NCBI RefSeq assembly: GCF_002005565.1
Contig: NZ_BDJC01000034.1
Span: forward strand, 1-64,000
Direction of reading: 5' to 3'
DNA length: 64,000 nucleotides
Source of the DNA: Streptomyces sp. JHA26
GTDB lineage: Bacteria > Actinomycetota > Actinomycetes > Streptomycetales > Streptomycetaceae
The notes under the pieces are model-generated. The model was not told the origin of the DNA. It did no database searches and saw only the letters and a list, made by a program, of their open reading frames with translations. Positions within the stretch are counted from its first letter, which is position 1; every line of letters begins with the position of its first letter. This document shows, piece by piece, positions 1 to 8,704 of the stretch. Made by a program: the position numbers and the translations under genes.

Positions 1-1888
1 GGTCGGCGGGGGCGTGCCGGTCGCGGGCGATGCGGGCGGCGGTCGCGGCGGCGGTTTCCGGGGTGAGAGCAAGGGCGGGTGCGGCATGGAGGAGGGCGTC
101 GCGGGCCGCGGTCAGGGCGCGCAGACGGGGGACGTCGACGCCGGGCGGGCCGCCGTGGAGTCCCTCCACCAGGTGGAGGAGCCGGTCGACGGCGTGGGCG
201 AGGACGGTGCCGAGCAGCGGGTCACGGGCGGTACCGAAGACGCGGTCGTGGCGCCAGAGGCCCAGGACCACGGCGAGGGCCCGCCCGAGGGGTCCGGGGT
301 CGGCGGTGGTGCGGATCCGGTGGGCGAGGCCGTCCAGGAGGTCGCGGGAAAGGGTTCCGGCTCCGCAGAGGACGGCGTCGAAGAGGAGGTCGGCGGTGGT
401 CCCGGCGTCGGCGGCCGTACCGGTGTCGCGGAGGCGGCGGGCGAGGAGGGCTGCGGCGGCCTCGTCGGGGCGGGCTCCGTAGGCGCCGGCCTCGGTCAGT
501 GCGGCGTCGCGGCCGGTGCGGGGGCGGGGTTCCCAGGTTTCGTGGTCGCGGGGGTCGGCTCCGTGGTCGGGGCCGGTGAGGCGGGTGTGGCCGGGGATGC
601 CGAGGATGCGCAACTGGTGGAGGAAACGGCTGCGTTCGAGCCCTCGGGGGGTGGTGAGGTCGAGGTCGAGGGTGCGGTCGCCGTCGAGGCCGAGGCGGAT
701 CTCCTCGGCAGTCACGTGGTGGACCAGGGGTGGCAGCGGGGTGTCGGGGTGGAGGCGGCCGGTGCGGTCGCCGGTGCAGGCGACGACCGTTTCGACGACG
801 GCGGGGTGGGCGCCGGGCCTCAGGGGGCCGTCGGTGTTCCAGGGGAGCGGCTGGTCGAGGTCGTCGGTGATCAGTGCGGCGGCGAGGCCGTCCAGGACGT
901 CGACGCGGGCGGGGCGGGGGTGTCCGCGGAGGGCGGCGAGGCCCTCGGTGAGGGTGTGGGCGGAGATCAGGGCGGCGGTGGAGGCGGGGAGGCGGCGGGC
1001 GCGGAGCCGTTCCACGACGGTGCGCTGGAGGGTTCTCGCGGCCGCGTCGGGGCCTTCGTCCCACAGGTGCTGGTAGTAGCCGGGGGACGGCATGCCGGAC
1101 TGGTAGCCGGCGAAGGCGTCCATCCGGCGGAAGGAGTAGGGCACCAGGAAGCTGCCGCCCGCGGCCCCGTCGGGTGGGGCGGGCACCGGGGGCCATGCGG
1201 CGGGTTCCGCTCCCGGAGACGTGCCGGGGGCGGCGGTGAGGGCGCGCAGGGCGGGCTGGTGGAAGCCGCCGGTCACCACCAGGACCGGCCGGCCGCCGGC
1301 GTGTGCGACTGCGGCACGGACCCAGGAGGCCATGTACTGCTCGCGGGCGCGGTCCCCGTCGTCGGCCTCGGTGTCGCCGCGCACCAGGGTGAAGTAGGCG
1401 TCCAGGCGGTCCTGCAGGCCGTCCGGATCGGCGATCTCGAAGACGCGGTCCCACAGGGCGTCCACGGTGTCGACCCGGTGACGGGCGCGGAGCCGTTCGG
1501 TGGCGCGGCCGTAGCGGGCCTCGGCGTCGGCGTAGCGGTTGGCCGCGCCGTCGGGGCGGTCGGTGAAGGCGCGGTGCCAGGCGGGCAGGTCGATGAACCG
1601 GACCTCGGCGCCCGCGGTACGGCCCTCGGTGAGTGCCACCCATTCCGGGGAGTACGCGCACAGCGGGGTCCAGGAGGTGGCGACCCGTTCGGTGTCGCGG
1701 TAGTGGCTGAAGACGGCGATGGGCAGTTCGTGTCCGAGGAGCAGTTCGCCGATCCGGTCGTTCATGTCGGCGGGGCCCTCGACCAGGACGTGTGCCGGGC
1801 GCAGTTCGCGGATCGTGCGGCGGACGAGGCCGGCGCAGGCCGGTGAGTGGTGGCGCACCCCCAGGAAGGTGACGCGGGCGGTGCTCAC
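1..1888 (-). CDS. DUF5682 family protein (YehM-like), C-terminus outside window
   Basis: Reading the minus strand from a GTG at 1888 gives an open frame to the window edge (about 629 codons), so the C-terminus is missing. The start reads VSTARVTFLGVRHHSPAC, and the VRHHSPA motif with a following VEGPADM stretch is characteristic of the DUF5682 (YehM) family. The start codon overlaps the TGA of the AAA+ ATPase gene as GTGA (1885-1888), so translation is probably coupled. DUF5682 genes usually sit beside a MoxR-type ATPase and a VWA-domain gene; the VWA gene would lie beyond position 1. The biochemical function of the family is unknown. The family call is firm; a role in a MoxR/VWA chaperone-like or conflict system is inference. 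Confidence 0.85.
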   Translation of the reverse strand, partial: MSTARVTFLGVRHHSPACAGLVRRTIRELRPAHVLVEGPADMNDRIGELLLGHELPIAVFSHYRDTERVATSWTPLCAYSPEWVALTEGRTAGAEVRFIDLPAWHRAFTDRPDGAANRYADAEARYGRATERLRARHRVDTVDALWDRVFEIADPDGLQDRLDAYFTLVRGDTEADDGDRAREQYMASWVRAAVAHAGGRPVLVVTGGFHQPALRALTAAPGTSPGAEPAAWPPVPAPPDGAAGGSFLVPYSFRRMDAFAGYQSGMPSPGYYQHLWDEGPDAAARTLQRTVVERLRARRLPASTAALISAHTLTEGLAALRGHPRPARVDVLDGLAAALITDDLDQPLPWNTDGPLRPGAHPAVVETVVACTGDRTGRLHPDTPLPPLVHHVTAEEIRLGLDGDRTLDLDLTTPRGLERSRFLHQLRILGIPGHTRLTGPDHGADPRDHETWEPRPRTGRDAALTEAGAYGARPDEAAAALLARRLRDTGTAADAGTTADLLFDAVLCGAGTLSRDLLDGLAHRIRTTADPGPLGRALAVVLGLWRHDRVFGTARDPLLGTVLAHAVDRLLHLVEGLHGGPPGVDVPRLRALTAARDALLHAAPALALTPETAAATAARIARDRHAPAD

Positions 1889-2993
1889 CGTTGGTCCAGC
1901 AGGTGCCGGGCCTCGTGGAGGGCCTGCCACTGGGGGCCTCGGCGCAGTCGGGCCTGCTGTTCGAGGAAGCGGCGCAGGCGGGCGAGGTCCTCGGGGCTGT
2001 CCTTGGCGGCGGTGCCGGCGAGGCAGGAGACGATGTCGGCGGCGTTGCCGGCCTCGCCGCGCAGGAACCAGCCGCGCAGGCCGACGGCGTGGGCCGTGGA
2101 GACGGCTTCGGCGGTGCTCATCACCGCGGAGGGCCGGTCGCCCTGGCCGGGTGCGCCGCGCAGTTCGCGGAAGGTACCGACCAGTACCTCGAGGACGTCC
2201 CGGTCGGGTGCCCGCTCCACTCCGGACTCGCGGAGCAGGGCGGTGGACTCGGCTTCGACGAGGGCGAGTTCGGTGTCGAGGTCGGGTATCGGGAAGACGG
2301 TCTCGAAGTTGAAACGGCGTTTGAGCGCGGCGCTCATCTCGTTGACGCCGCGGTCGCGGGTGTTGGCGGTGGCGATGACGTTGAAGCCTGGCGGGCGAAG
2401 ACCATGCCGTCGTCGCCGTCGAGTTCGGGGACGGCGACGACGCGTTCGGACAGCAGGGAGAGCAGGCAGTCCTGGACCTCGAGGGGGCAGCGGGTGATCT
2501 CCTCGAAGCGGACGATGCGTCCCTCGGCCATGCCGCGGAGCATGGGGGCGGGCACCAGGGAGCGGCGGGAGGGGCCTTCGGAGACCAGCAGGGCATAGTT
2601 CCAGGAGTACTTGATCTGGTCCTCGGTGGTGGCCGCGCCGCCCTGCACGGTGAGCGTGGAGGTGCCGCTGACGGCTGCCGCGATGAGCTCGGAGAGCAGT
2701 GACTTGGCAGTGCCGGGTTCGCCGACGAGCATCAGGCCCCGGTTGGTGGCCAGGGTCACCAGGGCCCGTTCGACGAGCGAGGGGCTGCCGACGAACTTGC
2801 GGCTGATGCCGGCGTCGGGGTCTCCGACCACGAAGCGGAGGGCGGCACGGAGGCTGAGCTGCCAGCCGGGCGGCCGCGGGTCGGTGTCCCCGGCACGCAG
2901 CTCGGCGAGTTCGTCGGCGTGGCGCACTTCTGCGGGCGGGCGCTGCAGGCGGGGCGGGTGCGGGTCGCTCACTGTGGTCATGGCGTGGCTCAC
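1885..2993 (-). pseudogene. MoxR-type AAA+ ATPase (YehL-like), single-base frameshift
   Basis: Two minus-strand frames together encode one ATPase. The first (2993 to 2334) carries Walker A GEPGTAKS at residues 91-98 and Walker B VRFEE near 161-165. The second (to 1885) begins NEMSAALKRRFNF and carries the sensor/lid region ending in HLLDQR. Around 2387-2396 the minus strand reads GCCCGCCAGGCTTC; one extra C (GCC CGC CCA GGC TTC) restores the expected ARPGFNVIATANTRDRGVNEMSAAL reading. The repaired product would be about 369 residues, normal for the family. The start is GTG 2993, overlapping the upstream stop as GTGA; ATG 2981 is an alternative. A sequencing error is as likely as a true mutation because everything else is conserved. 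MoxR ATPases act with VWA partners in assembling or remodelling complexes. Confidence 0.85.
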
Positions 2994-5900
2994 TCGGCGG
3001 TGATGTCGGTCAGGTCGGCGAGAATCTCGGAGGCGACGACGGGGTCGATCTCGCCGAGGCGGTGCGGGTACGTGTGGCTGCCCCAGTAGTCACCGGGGGC
3101 GGTGTCGATCCATATGGTCTCGAGGGTCTGCTCGGGAGACGCGTCGACCATGCCGACGGCGATGCCGTCGTCGAGGGCGATGACGAGGTGGCGGTCGCGG
3201 GCGATCGGGCGGGAGAACCAGCGTTCCACGCCGTTGTCCTCGGGCGTGCCGCGTTCCCAGCCGCGCTTGGTGAGGCCGAGGAGTTTGCCGACGGGGACGG
3301 TGACGCCCTCGAAGCGGGTCAGCCGGTGGCCGGTGGCCTCCGCGTCGGTGAAGGCGTGCACGGGGCGCCCGAGCTGTGGGAAGGGCTGGAGGATCTCGTA
3401 GTCGGCGAAGAGGTCGGCCCAGGCCTCGAGTTCGTCTCCCAGGTGGAGGGGGTGGGCGAGGCGCACGGTGGCGTCGGCGGGGAGGGTCCACGCGTCGTCG
3501 TGGACGTCGGCGAGGGTGAGGTCCTCGGCGACGCGGAACGCGGTCACCGTGCCGTCGTCGTCGCCGAGCCAGACCAGGCGGCGCGTCAGGTGGCGCAGAA
3601 GGGGGTGCTCGACGAGCAGTTCGCGGAACTCGGCGGCGGTCCAGGAGCGGCCGGTGACCATGGCGGCCTCCAGGCGGCGCAGCTGGTCGGAGGCGATGGT
3701 CCGGACCTCCTTCTTGAGGGCGGCGAACCGCTTGCGCTCGGCGGGGGCGAGTTCCGGGTCGTCCTTGACGCCCGGGGCCGGCAGGGCCTTGCGGAGCTTG
3801 CCGGTCTCGTCGCGGACACAGGGGCGGAGCTGTTCGTCGAAGGTGACGGTGAAGCGGCGCGGGCCGTAGTCGATGACGGTGCTGCCGTCGTCGGCGAGGC
3901 CGAGGTCGGGGACCAGCCGGTCGGCGAGCTGGTCGGTGGTGAGGCCGAGTCCTTCGGCGACCTCGTCGATCTTCTCCCGGGCCCGCTTCTTGAGGGCCTT
4001 GAACGGCACTCGCTGGGAGATGCCGTGCAGATGGCGCAGGGCGGTGTCGGTGCCGATCGCAGCGAGGACGGTGAGGCCCTCGACGGCCCGGTGGTGGGCG
4101 TTCTCGCCGGGCCAGGCACGCACGAGGGGGGTGAGACGGCGGACGGTCTCGTCGTCGCCGAGGAGGCCGAGGGCGTGGAGGGCCCAGCTGTCCTTGGGCG
4201 GCATACCGTGGAACCGCCACGTCTCGAAGAGGGCCCAGGCGAACTCGGCGAGGGAGCCGGCGTCGCAGTGGTCGGTGACGGTGGCGAGGCCGGGGTAGAC
4301 GTCACCGGGCTTGGAGATCTGCAGCATGGTCGTCACGTGGCGGACGGCGTCGGCGGGCAGGGCGCCGCGGCCGCCGGTGAGCCGGATCTGCGGGAACAGG
4401 GCGGGGTCGGCCCAGGTGCAGGGGGACGGCATCCTCGCCGGGAGGGCGGCCTCCAGCGGATCGCCGGCGAGGAGGTCGGCGACGATCTCCTCGGCCTCGG
4501 CGCCGCAGCCGGCGGCGTTCTCCCGCACGGCCTCGGCGCCCACCTCCGCGGCGAGTTGCCGCAGGGCGTGTTCGGCGTGGGTGCGGGACGTGCCCGCCGG
4601 GCCGACGGCGTCGGGAACGAGGAAGGCGGCCGCGGCCCGGCCGTGGCGGCGGAGCCAGGCGAGAACCGTGGGCCTCAGCGACTGGCGGCGCACCAGCCAC
4701 TCGGCCATCTGCCGGGCCACCTCGACGCTGCGGTAGGGCAGCAGCAGGCCGCAGGCGGTGGCCGGGTAGCGGGCGGCGAGCCGGCTCAGCATCGGCAGGG
4801 CGTGCAGGCCGTGGCGGGCGGCGACGGGCCTGAGATAGCTCTCGGTGTCCCAGACGTGCTCGGGGGCGAAGGCGTCGAGCAGTGGGCGTACGACGTCCTC
4901 GGGACCGGTGACGAAGAGGCGGGCGGCGCGGATGTCGCCCCGCCACGTCCCTTGCTGCATCCGCTGGATCTCGCGGGACCAGTCGTGCTCGCGCCACCAG
5001 GGGGTCTCGGCGACGACGGTGGCCGCCCAGGCCTCCTGCTCCCCGGGCTTCCAGGCCGTCTCGGCCGGCGGCGCCCCGGGGACGTCGCGGGCCACGCGGG
5101 CCTTGCGGCTGGTGCGCTTCCGGGTCCACGGCGGGGCGACCAGCAGGGCGGGGAGCGCCTCCGCAGGCGCTTCCGCGTCCCGTTCGCCTCGCTCCAGCAG
5201 CGGGGCGACGACGGCTGCGGACGCCTCGGGCAGGGCGGGCAACGTCTCCTTCGTGAGCTCCGGGTGGGTCACCACGTGCAGGGGCAGCAGCAGACGGGAG
5301 AGGGACGCCTGTTCGCTGTCGCCCACCTGTTCGTCGTCGCCCGCCGCGGCGGCGGAGAGCAGCCGCAGGGCCCGCCGCGGGTAGCGGTTCATGGCGTCGA
5401 GCAGGGCGGGGCGGACGTTGCGGTCGCCGCCCTTCTCCAGCAGCAGGCGGAAGGCGTCGTCGGTGGGCAGTTCGGCGGCCCAGCCCGCGACGTCCCGGTG
5501 TCCGTCGGATCCGTAGGCTCCGTCGAACGCGTCCTCCAGCAGGGACCCGACGGCGGGACCGAGCCGGTTCGCGAGGGTGGCGAGCAGCTGGAGGTTCCAG
5601 CCGTTCCAGCCGAGTCGTGCTCCTTCGCCGATGCGGGCGATCTGCTCCGGCCGGTACAGGGAGAGAAGGAGCATGCGCCGCAGGACGGAGTCGTTCGGTA
5701 TCGGGCCGTCGCAGCACTCGTCGACCCAGGCGTGTTCCTCGGGTACCAGGTAGGAGACGACGATGCGGCGCTCGGCGCTGTCCCGGAGGCCGGCGAGGGC
5801 CTCGACGGCCCGCCGCCGGGTCTCCTCGTCGGCCGCCGCGAGCAGGTCCCGGACACGGGCGGCGGTCTCCCACACGTGGTAGGTCCGGTAATCGGCCGTT

Positions 5901-6307
5901 CTCCGCAGCGCCGCGTCGTACCGCCGGGAACCTGCCTGCATGTAATGGGGGTCGACGCATCCCAGCTCCACGACGGCACGAGCGGCGAACGGCAGGCCGT
6001 GTTCGGTCACGCAGGCGTCGACGAGCACGTCCACCATCGTGTAGTGCCAGCCGACGGCGATCTCCACGGCGGCTCCGAGCGGAGAGGGACTGCCCTCCCG
6101 GTGGGCCCGGCCCTCCTTCACCAACTCCGGGTCGCTGCCGGAGGAGGAGAACATCTCCTCGAACCAGGCCGCCTCCTGCGCGTAGCGGCGAGCGGCCTTC
6201 TCCACCGCGTCCCCGGCCGGCTTCGCGTCGGCCCGGAGCGCGGGCAGGGCCCGCAGCCAGGTGGCGGGCATCTCGAACCGGTCCTCGTCGGCGATCTCCT
6301 GGTGCAT
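2990..6307 (-). CDS. DUF4132 domain protein (YehI-like), 1105 aa
   Basis: This long minus-strand protein starts MHQEIADEDRFEMPATW. The ATG at 6307 follows a good ribosome binding site (GGGGAGG, about 9 bases upstream). In-frame GTG 6337 lies further upstream without a comparable site. The first two thirds is helical with HEAT-like character (repeated LL.L..RYP and A..L.ALG segments). The last third, roughly residues 780-1090, matches the DUF4132 domain, with LTRRLVWLG followed by FRVAEDLTLAD and a closing acidic tail. It is the first gene of an operon with the AAA+ ATPase (GTGA overlap at 2990-2993) and the DUF5682 gene. The same order occurs in the E. coli yehI-L-M locus. Function is unknown; I infer an adaptor or substrate-recognition subunit for the ATPase. 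Confidence 0.87.
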   Translation of the reverse strand: MHQEIADEDRFEMPATWLRALPALRADAKPAGDAVEKAARRYAQEAAWFEEMFSSSGSDPELVKEGRAHREGSPSPLGAAVEIAVGWHYTMVDVLVDACVTEHGLPFAARAVVELGCVDPHYMQAGSRRYDAALRRTADYRTYHVWETAARVRDLLAAADEETRRRAVEALAGLRDSAERRIVVSYLVPEEHAWVDECCDGPIPNDSVLRRMLLLSLYRPEQIARIGEGARLGWNGWNLQLLATLANRLGPAVGSLLEDAFDGAYGSDGHRDVAGWAAELPTDDAFRLLLEKGGDRNVRPALLDAMNRYPRRALRLLSAAAAGDDEQVGDSEQASLSRLLLPLHVVTHPELTKETLPALPEASAAVVAPLLERGERDAEAPAEALPALLVAPPWTRKRTSRKARVARDVPGAPPAETAWKPGEQEAWAATVVAETPWWREHDWSREIQRMQQGTWRGDIRAARLFVTGPEDVVRPLLDAFAPEHVWDTESYLRPVAARHGLHALPMLSRLAARYPATACGLLLPYRSVEVARQMAEWLVRRQSLRPTVLAWLRRHGRAAAAFLVPDAVGPAGTSRTHAEHALRQLAAEVGAEAVRENAAGCGAEAEEIVADLLAGDPLEAALPARMPSPCTWADPALFPQIRLTGGRGALPADAVRHVTTMLQISKPGDVYPGLATVTDHCDAGSLAEFAWALFETWRFHGMPPKDSWALHALGLLGDDETVRRLTPLVRAWPGENAHHRAVEGLTVLAAIGTDTALRHLHGISQRVPFKALKKRAREKIDEVAEGLGLTTDQLADRLVPDLGLADDGSTVIDYGPRRFTVTFDEQLRPCVRDETGKLRKALPAPGVKDDPELAPAERKRFAALKKEVRTIASDQLRRLEAAMVTGRSWTAAEFRELLVEHPLLRHLTRRLVWLGDDDGTVTAFRVAEDLTLADVHDDAWTLPADATVRLAHPLHLGDELEAWADLFADYEILQPFPQLGRPVHAFTDAEATGHRLTRFEGVTVPVGKLLGLTKRGWERGTPEDNGVERWFSRPIARDRHLVIALDDGIAVGMVDASPEQTLETIWIDTAPGDYWGSHTYPHRLGEIDPVVASEILADLTDITAE

Positions 6308-7058
6308 GGCGCTGTTCCTCCCCGTCACCCGTTGCACGGGGACCTCATGAGCAGTTGCCGATCACGTTAGACCTCGGCACTGACAACGGTCGTGCCCGTG
6401 CACGCCCGGCGGCGGCGCATCCGCATCGCAGGATCCCTTGCCCCTCACGATCAACTCTCCTGTGCTGCCCGCGCCTTCGACCCGCATCAGGTGTACGGGG
6501 CACGGCCTTCCCGCAGATCGCCTCCTGCACCGATCGCCGCACCGGCGAGGTGCTGTGCGACCGGAAGGCCGACGAGGGCTCCGGCGCGGCTGTACGAGGC
6601 AGGTCCACGAACCGACGAACGAGTGCCACTGCCCCGCCCGGACCTCGGCGCGACGACGCTCCGGCCACCGATGCGTCTTCATCGGCAAGGACGAAGCCTG
6701 TCGACCAGGGGACGGGTCAGGGGCCGGAGTGATCCTTCGATCGGGTCGGCCCGCCGGGTCGCGGCCGTTGTCGTGCCCTGGGAGCGGCGCACGTTCTGCG
6801 TACCGATCCGTCCGGCCGGTTCGGCGCGCCCACTGGCACGAACCCCCTGCCGGTCGACAGAGACCGGAGGGGAATTCGCCGGCCCGGTCTGCTCGTCACG
6901 CCCGACACGCGGGGCGCGGTTCTGCTCCCGGAGGCGGGTCACGCCCTGGCCGCCGGCACCGCCGCCTTCATGACGGCGGCCTTCGACGCCGCCCACGCGG
7001 GCGCACCCGCTCGTTCGACTCGCCCGAAACCACTCGTGCGGTGACGGAAGCCGTGGAA
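6308..7058. other. Intergenic region without a supported gene
   Basis: About 750 bases between the DUF4132 operon promoter and yjbQ. Open frames on both strands here are short, overlap each other and give Arg/Pro-rich products typical of GC-rich noise. Two short plus-strand stretches look protein-like: GTAFPQIASCTDRRTGEV near 6500-6555 and LLVTPDTRGAVLLPEAGH near 6890-6945. They lie in separate fragments and I cannot assign either to a family, so relic coding sequence is possible but unproven. Promoters for the operon reading leftward must lie near 6310-6400. Confidence 0.5.
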
Positions 7059-7481
7059 CTACCCGAGGAACGACAACCGCACCTGACGCTCGTGGTTCGA
7101 GACGTTCGTGTCGACCAGGCACACCGACTGCCAGGTGCCCAGTTCCAGCCGTCCGTCCACCACCGGGAGCGTCGCGTGGGGCGGGACGAGGGCGGGCAGG
7201 ACGTGGTCGCGGCCGTGACCGGGGCTGCCGTGGCGGTGCTGCCAGCGGTCGTCGGCCGGGAGCAGGGTGTGCAGGGCGGCCAGCAGGTCGTCGTCGCTGC
7301 CCGCGCCCGTCTCGATGATCGCGATCCCGGCGGTGGCGTGCGGGACGAAGACGTTGAGGAGGCCGTCGCGGCCGGCCGCCACCTCGCGGAGGAAGGACTC
7401 GCAGTCACCGGTGATGTCGGCAACCCGCTCCGCGGAGCCGGTGGTGAGGGAGATGACTCGGGTGGTGAAGGCGTCTGACAT
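7059..7481 (-). CDS. YjbQ / UPF0047 family protein
   Basis: A 140-residue protein starting MSDAFTTRVISLTT at ATG 7481, preceded by GGATGGGAGC. The conserved features of the UPF0047 family are visible: FVPHATAGIAIIE around residues 45-57, an HRHGSPGHGRDHVLPAL block in the middle, and LGTWQSVCLVDTN near the C-terminus. The length fits the family. Homologues show weak thiamine-phosphate synthase activity and are sometimes named secondary thiamine-phosphate synthase; the physiological role is unsettled. It stands alone, divergent from the flavin monooxygenase gene at 7613. Confidence 0.9.
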   Translation of the reverse strand: MSDAFTTRVISLTTGSAERVADITGDCESFLREVAAGRDGLLNVFVPHATAGIAIIETGAGSDDDLLAALHTLLPADDRWQHRHGSPGHGRDHVLPALVPPHATLPVVDGRLELGTWQSVCLVDTNVSNHERQVRLSFLG

Positions 7482-7612
7482 GCTCCCATCCTGACGCACG
7501 CGGCGCGCGACGGGTGGGAGCGTCGGGCCGGGGACACCGTCACCGGGGAGAACCTCCGCCGGGAAGAAACTCCACCGGGAAGACCGGGAGCGGGCGCACC
7601 GTTGGTGGAAAC

Positions 7613-8692
7613 GTGAACAACACACGCGAGGTCGAGGTCGTCGTCGTCGGAGCCGGTCAGGCGGGGCTGGCCGGGGCCTACCACCTGCGGCGCACCGGGT
7701 TCGAGCCCGAGCGCGACTTCGTGGTGCTCGACCACTCCCCCGGGCCGGGCGGCGCCTGGCAGTTCCGCTGGCCGTCACTGACGTACGGCAAGGTGCACGG
7801 CATGCACGCCCTGCCCGGTATGGAGCTGACCGGCGCCGACCCGGCACGGCCGTCCTCGGCGGTCGTCGCCGAGTACTTCGCGGCGTACGAGCGCGCCTTC
7901 GACCTGCGGGTGAGGCGCCCCGTCGACGTCCGCGCGGTGCGCGAGGGCAGCGGCGGGCGGCTGCTCGTGGAGACCTCGGAGGGCACCTGGTCGACGCGGG
8001 CGCTGATCAACGCGACCGGCACCTGGGACCGGCCCTTCTGGCCGCGTTACCCGGGTCAGGAGACCTTCCGGGGGCGCCAGCTGCACACCGCCCGGTACGC
8101 CGGGCCCGAGGAGTTCGCCGGGCAGCGCGTGATCGTGGTGGGCGGGGGCGCGTCGGGCACGCAGCACCTGCTGGAGATCGCCCCCCACGCCGCGGCCACC
8201 ACGTGGGTGACCAGGCGGCCCCCCGTGTTCCGCGAGGGGCCCTTCGACGAGGACGCCGGCCGGGCGGCGGTGGCGCTCGTGGAGGAGCGGGTGCGACGGG
8301 GGCTGCCGCCGAGGAGTGTGGTCTCGGTGACCGGGCTGCCGCTCAGCGACCCGATCCGCGCGGGCCTGGAGTCCGGCGTGCTGGACCGGCGGCCCGTGTT
8401 CGACCGGATCACGCCCGACGGGGCCGAGTGGGGAGACGGCCGGCGGGTGACCGCCGACGTCATCCTGTGGGCCACCGGGTTCCGGGCCGCCCTCGGGCAC
8501 CTGAGGCCGCTGCGGCTGCGGGAGGCGGGCGGCGGCATCCGTGTCGAGGGGACGCGCGCGGTGGCCGATCCGCGGATCCACCTGGTCGGTTACGGGCCGT
8601 CGGCCAGCACCGTCGGAGCCAACCGGGCGGGACGCGCGGCCGTACGGGACATCAGGCGGCTGCTGGCCGAGGAGGAACCGGTCGCCGCGTGA
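7613..8692 (+). CDS. FAD/NAD(P)-binding oxidoreductase, flavin monooxygenase-like
   Basis: A 359-residue protein starting at GTG 7613 (VNNTREVEVVVVGAGQAGL) after GGTGGAAAC. The N-terminal Rossmann motif GAGQAG is at residues 13-18 and binds FAD. A second one, VIVVGGGASGTQ near residue 170, fits an NAD(P)H site. The ATGF motif (LWATGFRAALGHL) in the C-terminal third is typical of flavin-containing and Baeyer-Villiger type monooxygenases. The full FMO fingerprint FxGxxxHxxxY is replaced by FRGRQLHTARY, which is close to it. The usual soluble single-chain length fits. The substrate cannot be told. The gene is convergent with mltG, only 12 bases away. Confidence 0.85.
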   Translation: MNNTREVEVVVVGAGQAGLAGAYHLRRTGFEPERDFVVLDHSPGPGGAWQFRWPSLTYGKVHGMHALPGMELTGADPARPSSAVVAEYFAAYERAFDLRVRRPVDVRAVREGSGGRLLVETSEGTWSTRALINATGTWDRPFWPRYPGQETFRGRQLHTARYAGPEEFAGQRVIVVGGGASGTQHLLEIAPHAAATTWVTRRPPVFREGPFDEDAGRAAVALVEERVRRGLPPRSVVSVTGLPLSDPIRAGLESGVLDRRPVFDRITPDGAEWGDGRRVTADVILWATGFRAALGHLRPLRLREAGGGIRVEGTRAVADPRIHLVGYGPSASTVGANRAGRAAVRDIRRLLAEEEPVAA

Positions 8693-8704
8693 CGCCCCGC
8701 CGGA

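Noticed and set aside
14..1846. A 610-codon plus-strand frame opposite the DUF5682 gene
   Set aside because: Gly/Val/Ala-rich product without any family features, exactly antisense to a clear conserved gene.
3062..6370. A 1102-codon plus-strand frame opposite DUF4132
   Set aside because: Mirror of the conserved minus-strand gene; no recognisable domain.
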